From Bombella favorum (lineage in GTDB: Bacteria; Pseudomonadota; Alphaproteobacteria; Acetobacterales; Acetobacteraceae): a stretch of 64,000 nt of DNA. The stretch is from positions 620,001 through 684,000 of the forward strand of contig NZ_NWUS01000001.1 in assembly GCF_014048475.1 (NCBI RefSeq), read 5' to 3'. The position numbers and the translations under genes were made by a program. Shown here piece by piece: positions 33,469 to 42,471 of the stretch (position 1 is the first letter of the stretch; every line of letters starts with the position of its first letter). The notes below the pieces were generated by a model. That model made no database searches. It had not been told where the DNA came from and saw only the letters and a list, made by a program, of their open reading frames with translations.

Positions 33469-35217
33469 TCAGCCGGGGGCCTGACCGTTGGAGACGGGAA
33501 CGACCGGTGCCGTTTCCTCCAATGAGCCTTCAATATCGGATAGAACGCTGCTGCTACCCAGCGTACCGGCAGCATAAGCCAGAGAAGCTGCAGCACTCAG
33601 CATCCCGTAATAACTGTCCGAAACGGCCAAGCGAGCGTTGAGCAACGTATTCTGCAGTTCCAGCATACGGGTCATCGTACCATCACCAGAGCGATAGGCT
33701 GTCAGGGCGGCATCAAAGCCTGTCTGACTGGCCTTCTGAAGGCTCAGGGCGGCCTGATAGGCTGTAATGCCCGTATGGAGCATGGCCTCGGCACTCACAA
33801 TGGTACGCACCGCATTATTCTGCGTATCCTGAAGGGCGGCACGGGCACTATCTTCCCGCTCATGCGCCTGACGGAGGCGATTGCGGCGCAAACCACCATC
33901 ATAGATGGGCACGGTAATCCCCGCTGTAATCAGGCTTCCGAACGTATGAACCCGGTCATTAAGCGAATTCGTATTCACGAGTGGCAGATTACGGAGGCGG
34001 ATATCATCAAACCCGTACCCGACATTACCGCTCATGAATATCTGCGGCCTATAGCTAGCCCGGGCCCCTTCCACTGCGCTTTGAGCGGCCCGCAAGCTCG
34101 TATAGGCTGCCAGAACATCCGGGCGACGCCCCACGGCCTCGTGCACCATGTCTTCACTGAGACGGATATCCTCAACACGGATGTTCCGCCCGGTATCTGT
34201 CTGGACATGCAAAGGCTGGGACGGATTCAAACCAACCGCTGTCAGCAATTCCAGGCGATAGGTTTTTACATCACCTTCCGTCCGGGCCAATACAAGCTCG
34301 GCCTCTGCCACGGCCTGCTCGGCCTGTGCTGTATCAATGACCGTCCCTTCCCCGTTGCGCAGATTTGCATCTGCTGCACGAGCAATAGCATGGGCATTCT
34401 CGAGGGACTGACGCACGAGCGAAACGTTATTCAACGCTGCCGCATACCGATAATACGCCAAAGCTACCTGATGAATGACCTTTTGATGTTCTCCCGTAAA
34501 CAGGATGTTCTGCCCGATGCTTTTCTGAGTTGCTTCCTCCATAACGGCACGCCGCTTGCCGAAGTCGAAGAGAAGCCATTCCAATCCTACCTGCTGACGT
34601 TCCAACGTCCCATGAATACGGGTATTGGTATTGACCTTAACCCCATCAGACCGGAAACGATTATGAGGCTCCAGAACTCCATAGCCTCCTAGGGCGGTCG
34701 CTGTCAGATGAGGCAGATAGGCAGAACGGGCAATGCCGGTCTCTGCCGCACTCTCTCTCGCAGCATCCCACGCCTGACGGGTGGAAGGGTTGATGGACTG
34801 CGCCATGTCGATCAGATCCACCAGATTATAGGAATGGTCTACCTGAACGGTCCCCAGCGCAGCAGGCTGTGGCAGGGCATGATCCGAAGATAAACGGTAC
34901 CCGGCAGGCATCTTCAACATACGGCCGCCTTTATGGCCCGGTGCGCCTTGTTCGTGCCCCTCAATAATATGGCCGTTTGCATCAACCGGTGCCGCCCACG
35001 GCTGGTCGGGCGCAAGAGGCATGTTCTGCATAGCTGTCGTCTGGCAGCCGCTTAGTGCACTACCACAGAGAAGAACAGTGCAAACCAGTGCGGCCCTGCG
35101 CCACATCGGCCTTCCATCCTGCTTCATAGAAGGACAACTGCCACGAGATGATGTCTGATGAGACCGCCCCTGTATCTTTCCCTGCGTCATGTCCTGTTTC
35201 CACACAAAACCATCCAT
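33469..35217 (-). CDS. Outer membrane efflux lipoprotein (NodT-type)
   Basis: Outer membrane channel of a tripartite efflux system. The mature part has two outer membrane factor repeats: NLVDLIDMAQSINPSTRQAWDAA in the first half and the LLNARLAVSDSYYGMLSAAASL end in the second, with coiled-coil helices. A lipobox LSGC places the lipidated cysteine at residue 58. ATG 35217 has an excellent AGGAGGAGG upstream and overlaps the FUSC stop as TGATG. The signal peptide is therefore preceded by about 35 hydrophilic residues; Met31 (35127) would give a normal one but has no ribosome binding site. Last gene of the four-gene efflux operon. Confidence 0.92.
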   Translation of the reverse strand: MDGFVWKQDMTQGKIQGRSHQTSSRGSCPSMKQDGRPMWRRAALVCTVLLCGSALSGCQTTAMQNMPLAPDQPWAAPVDANGHIIEGHEQGAPGHKGGRMLKMPAGYRLSSDHALPQPAALGTVQVDHSYNLVDLIDMAQSINPSTRQAWDAARESAAETGIARSAYLPHLTATALGGYGVLEPHNRFRSDGVKVNTNTRIHGTLERQQVGLEWLLFDFGKRRAVMEEATQKSIGQNILFTGEHQKVIHQVALAYYRYAAALNNVSLVRQSLENAHAIARAADANLRNGEGTVIDTAQAEQAVAEAELVLARTEGDVKTYRLELLTAVGLNPSQPLHVQTDTGRNIRVEDIRLSEDMVHEAVGRRPDVLAAYTSLRAAQSAVEGARASYRPQIFMSGNVGYGFDDIRLRNLPLVNTNSLNDRVHTFGSLITAGITVPIYDGGLRRNRLRQAHEREDSARAALQDTQNNAVRTIVSAEAMLHTGITAYQAALSLQKASQTGFDAALTAYRSGDGTMTRMLELQNTLLNARLAVSDSYYGMLSAAASLAYAAGTLGSSSVLSDIEGSLEETAPVVPVSNGQAPG

Positions 35218-37082
35218 CAGAGACCTCCTCCTTCGTTAAGGGAAGTGGCCTCCCCCCCCTTCAAAATCTGCCCTAGACGGAGGGCCTGTTTCTGCCGGTT
35301 TACAGCGATATCGCCGAACAAGCACCCAGCACTTACAACAGCACGCCGCAGAAACAGCATATATTGCCGCATCCGATGCTTGGTCGGGCGCATGGCCGCT
35401 GGTTCTATCATAACCTGCCGCAGCTGACTCATGGCGCCGCTAGCCGTTTCCTGCACCTTTGCGGCCTGTAGTAGACGCTGATCCTGATTCCAATCCGTCA
35501 CATCCTGCGCCAGCAAGCCATCAAGAGCCTTCAACTTTTGCAGAGCACCGCCCATCGCACTGTGGGGCCAGAACAAAGTATGCACGACATAGGTAATAGC
35601 CAAGCCGATCAGAATACCGATGATACGATCACGCGGGACAGTCAGATCTGTTATAGGGGTATATTTGGCGAGATCGGACAATGTGAAGGTTACGATGATC
35701 TGCAACCCAAGATAGGAAATACGCTGATCACCAGCCTTCACCCATGCCCCGATGAAGATGACCACACCCATAACAAGCATGATTTCGGCTATATTCGTCA
35801 TATGCGGCATAAGCCATATGATAGTCCCCATAGCCATGCAGCAGCCCATCAGGGCACCGACAATACGCAGACGCTGCTTGTCCAACACAGCCCCCATCGT
35901 TGGTAGAGAGACGATGAAGCAGGTAACAATGCAGGTGTGCACACCCGGCCAATTCAACATCTTATATGTGATGATGGCAATGCAGACAGATACAGTACCC
36001 TTAACGGCATAACGGATATGTTCCCGGTCCGTAAAAGCCCCGGGAAGAAAGAAGCTCGGCTTCTTCTTGGGGGGGGCGGCATTACCGGCAGGGCCAGAAG
36101 GCAACTGCACCTCTTCGGCGGTCAGTGGCTTCTCAAATTCGTTCAGCAGACGCTCTATTTCCTGCGTAATCTCACCTGAACAGACCTGAGGGCCTTCCAT
36201 ATCAACAGGGCGACCGTTTGTTTCAAAATAATCGGCCACCTCATTCAGGCGACCTGCCAAATAGGTACAATCTTCCCGAGAAATGGGCACATGGGGCTTC
36301 AAGCAGCGTTCAACAAATTGCAAAATGCCAAAGCTATTTAGGGCGGCGCGGCGCAGATAGGATAGATCCTCTGTGCTCCAGCGCTGCTCTACAGTAGCAG
36401 CCCCGAGCAGGCCAAACATGCCACTGACCCCCTCGCCCACAGTATCCATGACAGCATCCTGCCACGCCTGAGGGATCGGTCGCCCTTCCCCCCTCCGCCC
36501 CAAACATTTTGCCGATAGGCGCAGCCGCTCAATAATCTGATCTGTCAAAACGTGCTCTGGCGAAGGCGAAAGGCAGCTTCCCAGAAAAGCAATCATACCA
36601 CCAATGATGAGGAACACACGCCACGCAGACAGAACAAGGCGGGCGATGCTATCGCCATTCTGCACACTATCCAGCGATACCAGCATATAGGATAGGATCA
36701 ACCCACCAATAACACTGATCATGCCAAGAATAGTTGTTGTACTTAGAAAGAAAAAAATGAAGCTGAGTATAAGATTGAAGATCAGTGTCGCTAAAAAATT
36801 ATTAATTGTCGTAGCAACGCCTACATAAAGAACACCCGTCACGCCAGAAAAGAAGATGACGTACATGACAGATACCTTCATGTTCGCCACCCTGTTCCCT
36901 TGCCAGAGCGCCCCCAGTGTAAGGGTTAGCAAGGTCAACATGGGGAGCTGCCAAATCTCGCCAATGAGGACGACCACCATACAGAGTATGGCAGTCCGCA
37001 AGGCAAGGGCCGTACGTCCACGGGTTGGCCTTATGATCAGCCGCCATAGACGCATGAAGGCGTCATAATAGGGTTTAAGCAT
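35217..37082 (-). CDS. FUSC family inner membrane efflux protein (AaeB-like)
   Basis: Inner membrane component of an aromatic-acid or fusaric-acid type efflux pump. From ATG 37082 there are 621 residues: two blocks of five to six membrane helices (about 20-160 and 360-510), each followed by a cytoplasmic helical region, the known FUSC layout. The ATG overlaps the adaptor gene stop by eight bases (ATGCTTAA). A GTG at 37124 would add 14 residues. A run of eight C on the coding strand (plus 36069-36076) encodes two prolines before KKKPSF. Its partners on both sides make the function as an exporter likely; the substrate is unknown. Confidence 0.92.
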   Translation of the reverse strand: MLKPYYDAFMRLWRLIIRPTRGRTALALRTAILCMVVVLIGEIWQLPMLTLLTLTLGALWQGNRVANMKVSVMYVIFFSGVTGVLYVGVATTINNFLATLIFNLILSFIFFFLSTTTILGMISVIGGLILSYMLVSLDSVQNGDSIARLVLSAWRVFLIIGGMIAFLGSCLSPSPEHVLTDQIIERLRLSAKCLGRRGEGRPIPQAWQDAVMDTVGEGVSGMFGLLGAATVEQRWSTEDLSYLRRAALNSFGILQFVERCLKPHVPISREDCTYLAGRLNEVADYFETNGRPVDMEGPQVCSGEITQEIERLLNEFEKPLTAEEVQLPSGPAGNAAPPKKKPSFFLPGAFTDREHIRYAVKGTVSVCIAIITYKMLNWPGVHTCIVTCFIVSLPTMGAVLDKQRLRIVGALMGCCMAMGTIIWLMPHMTNIAEIMLVMGVVIFIGAWVKAGDQRISYLGLQIIVTFTLSDLAKYTPITDLTVPRDRIIGILIGLAITYVVHTLFWPHSAMGGALQKLKALDGLLAQDVTDWNQDQRLLQAAKVQETASGAMSQLRQVMIEPAAMRPTKHRMRQYMLFLRRAVVSAGCLFGDIAVNRQKQALRLGQILKGGEATSLNEGGGL

Positions 37083-38127
37083 GGCAGGCAGCACCATGGA
37101 GAATTTCCACGTTGGCTGTTGCACCCAGTCTCATCAGATATTCAGGAGCGTGATCAATCTTGATACGCACAGGGAAGCGCTGGGCGATATGCACCCAGTC
37201 CATCTGCCGCTCGACATACGGCACCCCACGGTCACTTTCCTTCATGTAGTCGGTCAGCACACCACGGCCAATACTTTCGACAACACCATGAATGGCCTTA
37301 CTACGGTCGATCATGGAGTAAACAGTCACGCAGGCACCCGGGTGGACAGGCTTCAGATTGATTTCCCGGATCGGGGCCAAAGCATACCATTCGTCTTTGG
37401 AAACCAAAGTGAACAGATTTTGGTTGGCAGCCAGCACCTCACCTTCCCGAACATTCAGGCTGGTCACATAGCCATCAATATCAGCCGAAACACGGGTCTG
37501 CCGCAGCTCGTAGCGGGCATGTTCCACCGCAACGGATGCCTCCTGAAGCATGGCCTCGGCGTGTTTTACGTCACCAATGGCAACCTGACTGGCCTGCTGC
37601 TCATGCTGAGCTTCCGCCAATGCATCCACAGCAGAGTTAAACTTCGTCACGGCCTGGTCATAAACCTGCCAAGACACATAATGCTGCTCTGCCAGCGGCT
37701 TGAGGCGGGTTACCGTACGCCAGGCAAGGTCCTTCTCATCTTCTGCCTGATGCCGCCTGCGCTCGTTGCTCGCCGCATTGGCCATACGTACAGCCAGCGC
37801 ACGCCGTGCATCATTCAGATCAGCCTGTGCCTGCGTCTCGCTTGCCTCAGCTTTGTGCAGAGCAATCTCATATGGCTCCGGGTCGATCTGGTAGAGAAGG
37901 TCCCCTTTATGGACGACCTGATTATCCCGGACGGAAAGCGTCTGGAGGCGTCCCCCCACCAGAGCGGCAACATGCACGCTCTCCGTATAAATAACGGCAC
38001 TATCACTATTGGGGTGCTGCCCTGACTGGTGATCCACATAAAGAACACCCAGAAGAGCGCATACCAAAGTGGCCATCGCAATCGCACTTCCCACCGGGAA
38101 GCGGCCTTTAATCCGTTCTTTTTTCAT
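37075..38127 (-). CDS. HlyD family efflux adaptor (AaeA/EmrA-like)
   Basis: Periplasmic membrane fusion protein joining the inner and outer membrane parts of the pump. One N-terminal membrane segment (about 10-30) is followed by a lipoyl-type half-motif (VGGRLQTLSVRDNQVVHKGD), a long coiled-coil hairpin (about 85-195), the second half-motif (DGYVTSLNVREGEVLAANQ) and a beta-barrel domain. ATG 38127 (350 residues) has AAGGGCGG upstream and lies 10 bases after the DUF1656 stop; ATG 38166 overlaps that gene and is less likely. Confidence 0.93.
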   Translation of the reverse strand: MKKERIKGRFPVGSAIAMATLVCALLGVLYVDHQSGQHPNSDSAVIYTESVHVAALVGGRLQTLSVRDNQVVHKGDLLYQIDPEPYEIALHKAEASETQAQADLNDARRALAVRMANAASNERRRHQAEDEKDLAWRTVTRLKPLAEQHYVSWQVYDQAVTKFNSAVDALAEAQHEQQASQVAIGDVKHAEAMLQEASVAVEHARYELRQTRVSADIDGYVTSLNVREGEVLAANQNLFTLVSKDEWYALAPIREINLKPVHPGACVTVYSMIDRSKAIHGVVESIGRGVLTDYMKESDRGVPYVERQMDWVHIAQRFPVRIKIDHAPEYLMRLGATANVEILHGAACHA

Positions 38128-38137
38128 GAAACCGCCC

Positions 38138-38437
38138 TTATTGCCCGTAGAGAAGAAGCCAAGCAATCAACCCCAGCATCGTACCCATGGAGAGATAGGT
38201 CACCAGATGGTACCGCAACAGACCATCCACATGCAGGATCATGAAAACCAGCCGCAGCAGGGCAGCACCGACTGCACCTATAAACAAGCATATAAGCCAC
38301 GCCGGGAAATAGGCCCCTGCTAGAGGGAAGCTCGGCGCCCCAATGCTGGCCCAGCCTCGCACTGGGGCCATCAGCAAAGCAAGACCCAGCCATGGGGCCC
38401 CACGGGACCTAAAAGAAAATACTCCGGGCAGCTTCAT
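38138..38437 (-). CDS. DUF1656 (AaeX-like) small membrane protein
   Basis: Small two-helix inner membrane protein regularly encoded ahead of AaeA/AaeB-type pumps; its exact role is not known. From ATG 38437 (AGGAG six bases upstream) there are 99 residues with an extra hydrophobic N-terminal stretch (WLGLALLMAPVRGWASIG). The DUF1656 core follows, with FPLAGAYFPAWLICLFIGAV and YLSMGTMLGLIAWLLLYG. The core is the usual 65-70 residues, so the first 30 are an addition. It opens the efflux operon. Confidence 0.87.
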   Translation of the reverse strand: MKLPGVFSFRSRGAPWLGLALLMAPVRGWASIGAPSFPLAGAYFPAWLICLFIGAVGAALLRLVFMILHVDGLLRYHLVTYLSMGTMLGLIAWLLLYGQ

Positions 38438-38677
38438 GCACGCTCCTGTTTCCACCTACTGGGACGATACGCAACCCCGCAGAGCCCGCCCCCAGACACG
38501 CAGGCACTACTGCCTTCGCAAAGCATCTGACCAACCAGATCGCTCATGTTCTTTTAATACGCTGAGACGCCCGACCATACGGAACCACACCCCCTTTTTC
38601 AAACGAATTAAGGAGGGATGACACCCCAGATTCAGTCAGCCTAGGGTTTAATGGTCGAACACACCATGCGCCTTCCT

Positions 38678-38688
38678 GAACAATGTTC
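38678..38688. promoter_or_regulatory. Perfect palindrome upstream of the efflux operon
   Basis: GAACAATGTTC is an 11-base palindrome centred on A, about 240 bases before the DUF1656 gene in the 295-base gap after the MATE gene. It has the size of a repressor half-site pair. No regulator gene is adjacent. The rest of the gap shows no gene. Confidence 0.25.
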
Positions 38689-38732
38689 CAGATTACCTAT
38701 CCTCCCACAGGGCATCACGGCAAGTGGCCTTT

Positions 38733-40130
38733 TTAAGGCTGGGTTGCGGCCGTGCGATACAGCAGCAGATAAAGCCGCCCCCCAAGGGCAAAAGCGGTTA
38801 TGCCCAGCCCTGCGGCAAGCCCAATCCATAGACCCTGCACACCGTACCCCCATCGGAAAGCCAGCCAGTATCCCAACCCAATACCCACAACCCCATAGCT
38901 AACAATGCTAATAACCATAGGGATGAACGTATCCCCACAGCCCCGCAACGCCCCGTTGCAAACTGCCTGCACCCCATCCACGATCTGAAAAATCCCAGCA
39001 ATTTTCAGCAACAGAACCGTCGTAGTAAACGTGCCGACATCTGGCGGGGCGCCCGTATAATAAAGACGGGCCACAACCTCGGGCATTAGCATAAGAACCA
39101 ACCCTGTCATGATGGTCCAGCCCAATACGAGCAACAGGGCACCACTAGAGGCGCGACAGGCCTCCGCCGTTTTTTTCGCCCCCCGCCAATAGGCAACCCG
39201 CACATTCGCAGCCTGCCCAATGGCCAGACAGACCATGAAAAAGAGAGAAATAGTGTTCAATGCCACCTGATGCGCTGCAAGGCTGCGCGTTCCCAACCTT
39301 CCGGCATTCAGTGTCGTGATCTGGAACAAAAGAAGCTCAGAGGCCGCCGTAATCATCATGGGCAGGCCCAGTATCAGAAGCTCCTTTAGAAGAGGCCACC
39401 GTACCCGCACCGGCCTTAACAGCCCCCGTAAGCTAGGCCGCCAGAGGCAGAGGAGTAAAAGAACGAGGCTCATGGCCCAGCCTGTCAGCATCGTGGCGTG
39501 AGCGGACCCAAACAAGCCATAGGCAGGCAGCCCAAACCAACCATGTATCAGGGCCGCATTCAGCACCCCATTACACAAGGCCATGACAGGCATCGTCCAG
39601 AGCAACAGGGATTCTGCCCCAAGCGACGGCAATGCCACACGGCATAACCCTAGCAGAACCAGATTGGGCAAGAGCGCATAAAGCAGCACATTGATGAACT
39701 GCCCGCCCTGCTCCGTCACCATGAACGGCTCACCCATCAGCCCGAATATGCGACTAGAACAAAGCAACAGGATCAAACAGGGAATGAATGCCAGCAGGCC
39801 CAACACGGCCCCCGCACTGATGATGCTCCGTCTATCATGGCCTTCCCCATGACCATGCTCCACCCCGCCACGGGCATGAGACAGCAGCACACCGACTCCA
39901 CCCAGCACGGCCTGAAAAGAAATCATGGTCGTGAAGAAGAAATTATTGGAAATCCCCCCAATGGCCACAGCGTCCACCCCGAGGCTTCCCAACAAGATAG
40001 TATCAGTCACCCCCATAGCCATCTCCGAAAGCTGAGAGAGAGCCAGAGGCAAACCAACCTGAATCAAAGTGCGGATGTGAACGGACATCCCCACAGCAGG
40101 AGCGATATGTTTCATTCTTGGTGCGGACAT
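38733..40130 (-). CDS. MATE family efflux transporter
   Basis: Multidrug and toxic compound exporter with twelve helices in two similar halves. The first half begins TLIQVGLPLALSQLSEMAMGVTDTILLG and the second KELLILGLPMMITAASELLLFQ, the usual internal repeat. From ATG 40130 there are 465 residues; the frame is open to 40202 but without a supported start, and Met6 is another option. It resembles the NorM branch. It is transcribed toward the efflux operon but separated by a 295-base gap, so it is probably a separate unit. It is divergent from cysS. Confidence 0.9.
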   Translation of the reverse strand: MSAPRMKHIAPAVGMSVHIRTLIQVGLPLALSQLSEMAMGVTDTILLGSLGVDAVAIGGISNNFFFTTMISFQAVLGGVGVLLSHARGGVEHGHGEGHDRRSIISAGAVLGLLAFIPCLILLLCSSRIFGLMGEPFMVTEQGGQFINVLLYALLPNLVLLGLCRVALPSLGAESLLLWTMPVMALCNGVLNAALIHGWFGLPAYGLFGSAHATMLTGWAMSLVLLLLCLWRPSLRGLLRPVRVRWPLLKELLILGLPMMITAASELLLFQITTLNAGRLGTRSLAAHQVALNTISLFFMVCLAIGQAANVRVAYWRGAKKTAEACRASSGALLLVLGWTIMTGLVLMLMPEVVARLYYTGAPPDVGTFTTTVLLLKIAGIFQIVDGVQAVCNGALRGCGDTFIPMVISIVSYGVVGIGLGYWLAFRWGYGVQGLWIGLAAGLGITAFALGGRLYLLLYRTAATQP

Positions 40131-40222
40131 GAGTTTGTCTCTATCGCATATAACCCAAAGCGCAAGTGCTAAAGAGTGATTTCCCTGTTGCACCAGACGC
40201 ATCTCTGTCGCATTGAACAGAC

Positions 40223-41611
40223 ATGAGCACGCAGCAGAGCAATTCAGACCCGATGTCCACCCAGTCCGGCTTGAGGCTTCATAATAGCCATCAGCGTTCG
40301 ACTGTCCCTTTCACCCCCGATGATGCCACCAATGTCCGCCTCTATTTCTGTGGACCGACCGTCTATGACCGGGTGCATCTTGGTAATCTACGTTCCATGC
40401 TGAGTGCAGACGTGCTTGTCCGTCTGCTCCGTGCGCTCTACCCGCAGGTTACCTATGTCCGCAATATCACCGATATTGATGACAAAATCATTCAGCGGGC
40501 CCGAGACAATAATGAAGACATCGCCAGCCTGACAGAACGTACCACACAGGATTTTCACGACGATCTCGCCGCTCTGAACATCCTACCCCCCACTATTGAA
40601 CCCAGAGCCACGCAGCATATTCCTGATATGCTGAAAATGATCGACCGTCTCATCACGCAGGGCCATGCGTACGAAGCAGACGGGCATGTGCTTTTTGATG
40701 TCACGTCATTCCCCAGCTACGGCGCCCTGTCTGGCCGCTCGCTAGACGATATGCAGGCCGGGGCCCGTGTGGAAGTCGCCGGCTATAAACGTAACCCCGG
40801 GGACTTCGTCCTCTGGAAACCCTCCAGCGAGGATGAACCGGGTTGGGATAGTCCCTATGGTCGTGGCCGCCCCGGCTGGCACATCGAATGTTCCGCCATG
40901 GCTGAACGTTACCTCGGGGAAAGTTTCGATATTCATGGCGGCGGGAATGACCTACTTTTCCCCCATCATGAAAATGAACGGGCGCAGTCTCTCTGCTGCT
41001 ACCCTCACAGCCATTTTGCCCGCCATTGGCTCCATACAGGGATGCTGCTTTCCGGCGGGGAGAAAATGTCCAAGTCGCTGGGTAATTTCCACACCATCCA
41101 TGAAGTACTAGACCGCACCCCGGCAGAGGCCCTGCGCCTGCTTTTCCTCGGGTCGCATTACCGCTCCACGCTTGATTTTACGTGGGAGAAGCTGGACGAA
41201 GCCCGCCGCATCATGGACCGCTTCTACCGGGCACTGGAAAAAACCACACCCACAGCAACAGATGCCATCCCGGCTGATGTACTGGATGCTCTTTGTGATG
41301 ACCTCAACACGCCGCTGGCTCTCAGCGTGCTTCACCGCTATGCCGATGCTGCACTAGACGGCCAACAGGAAGCTGCAAATCTTCTCCTCGCTGGGGGACA
41401 ACTTTTGGGCCTCTTTACCATGAGCCCAGCTGATTGGTTCCAGGGAGGCACAGAACTTGATCCCGCCGCCATTGAGGCCCTGATTGAACAGCGCCTTGCG
41501 GCCCGTAAGGCCCGTGACTTTGCTCTGGCTGACCAGATACGCAATGATCTGGCAGAAAAGGGCATCCTGCTGGAAGATGGCCCAGCCGGTACAATCTGGC
41601 GGAAAGGATAA
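40223..41611 (+). CDS. cysS: Cysteine--tRNA ligase
   Basis: Class I synthetase for tRNA-Cys. Zinc cysteine and HIGH-type region YFCGPTVYDRVHLGNLRS, the WHIECSAMA segment with the second zinc cysteine, the HHENERAQS histidines and KMSKS (EKMSKSLGN) are all visible. 462 residues is normal. ATG 40223 is used; ATG 40253 (MSTQSGLRLHN) would remove ten unconserved residues, and neither has a clear ribosome binding site. The next gene follows after eight bases, implying co-transcription. Confidence 0.96.
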   Translation: MSTQQSNSDPMSTQSGLRLHNSHQRSTVPFTPDDATNVRLYFCGPTVYDRVHLGNLRSMLSADVLVRLLRALYPQVTYVRNITDIDDKIIQRARDNNEDIASLTERTTQDFHDDLAALNILPPTIEPRATQHIPDMLKMIDRLITQGHAYEADGHVLFDVTSFPSYGALSGRSLDDMQAGARVEVAGYKRNPGDFVLWKPSSEDEPGWDSPYGRGRPGWHIECSAMAERYLGESFDIHGGGNDLLFPHHENERAQSLCCYPHSHFARHWLHTGMLLSGGEKMSKSLGNFHTIHEVLDRTPAEALRLLFLGSHYRSTLDFTWEKLDEARRIMDRFYRALEKTTPTATDAIPADVLDALCDDLNTPLALSVLHRYADAALDGQQEAANLLLAGGQLLGLFTMSPADWFQGGTELDPAAIEALIEQRLAARKARDFALADQIRNDLAEKGILLEDGPAGTIWRKG

Positions 41612-41619
41612 TATACCCC

Positions 41620-42402
41620 ATGACAGGCCGTAACGGCGGGGCCGATCTGGCCCCACCCGCTCCTTTTGACCCCGTTGTCATTCTTGTCCGCCCTCAACTG
41701 GCTGAAAATATTGGGACTACAGCCCGGGCCATGGCTAATGGTGGATTATTCCACCTCCGCCTCGTGGCCCCGCGTGATGGCTGGCCACAACCTCGTGCTT
41801 GGTATGCCTCCTCCGGGGCTGATCGCATTCTTGAGGAAGCCACAGTCTTCGAAACAGTCGATGATGCCATCGCCGATCTACACCGTGTTTTTGCCACCTG
41901 TCCCCGCCCTCGCCATATCATCAAGCCGGTCATGACGGCTCGTGGTGCTGCGGCAGAGCTGCGAGCTACCAGCAGCCGGAAACTGAAAAGCGGTATCCTC
42001 TTCGGCCCAGAACGGGCAGGGCTGGATAATGAAGACATGGCCCGGGCCGATACGCTCATCCGCTATCCACTCAACCCCCGTTTCATGTCGCTCAATCTGG
42101 CTCAGGCCGTGCTTGTTATGGCCTATGAATGGTATCTGACAGAAGATACCGTGCCCGAGCAGTATCTCATGACCAATGAGACACATGTCGCTACGAAAGG
42201 TGAGGTCGAAAACTTCATGACCCACCTTCTGCGGGATCTTGATGAATGTGGCTTTCTGCACCACGAGCAGAAACGCCCGGGGATGATCCGCAATCTACGC
42301 CATCTGTTCGCCCGTGGCGAAATCACCGAGCAGGAATTGCGGACACTGCATGGTGTCGTCAGTGAACTTTCACGGGCACGAAAGATACGCCATACAAAAT
42401 GA
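41620..42402 (+). CDS. trmJ: SpoU/TrmJ-type RNA methyltransferase
   Basis: SPOUT-class 2'-O-methyltransferase; relatives of this type (TrmJ) methylate position 32 of tRNAs. The three SPOUT motifs are seen: VRPQLAENIGTTARAMANGG near the N-terminus, GILFGPERAGLDNED, and PLNPRFMSLNLAQAVLVMAYE, whose loop forms the knotted AdoMet site. A C-terminal helical extension of about 80 residues matches TrmJ. Length 260 fits. It follows cysS by eight bases. The assignment to tRNA position 32 rather than rRNA is inference. Confidence 0.87.
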   Translation: MTGRNGGADLAPPAPFDPVVILVRPQLAENIGTTARAMANGGLFHLRLVAPRDGWPQPRAWYASSGADRILEEATVFETVDDAIADLHRVFATCPRPRHIIKPVMTARGAAAELRATSSRKLKSGILFGPERAGLDNEDMARADTLIRYPLNPRFMSLNLAQAVLVMAYEWYLTEDTVPEQYLMTNETHVATKGEVENFMTHLLRDLDECGFLHHEQKRPGMIRNLRHLFARGEITEQELRTLHGVVSELSRARKIRHTK

Positions 42403-42471
42403 TGCCACTCTTGCCCGGCACGCTGTCGGGCAGGGTACGCTGCCCCTTCCTTCAACCGTCCTTAGAATGCC

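Noticed and set aside
33463-33478. CCCCC/GGGGG hairpin between the MFS gene and the efflux operon
   Set aside because: Only 5 bp, overlaps the stop codon of the efflux channel gene, and has no T-run on either strand.
33775-34692. 305-codon plus-strand frame inside the outer membrane efflux gene
   Set aside because: Antisense shadow; the minus-strand protein has a lipobox and outer membrane factor repeats.
37081-38025. 314-codon plus-strand frame inside the HlyD-type adaptor gene
   Set aside because: Antisense shadow without recognisable motifs or ribosome binding site.
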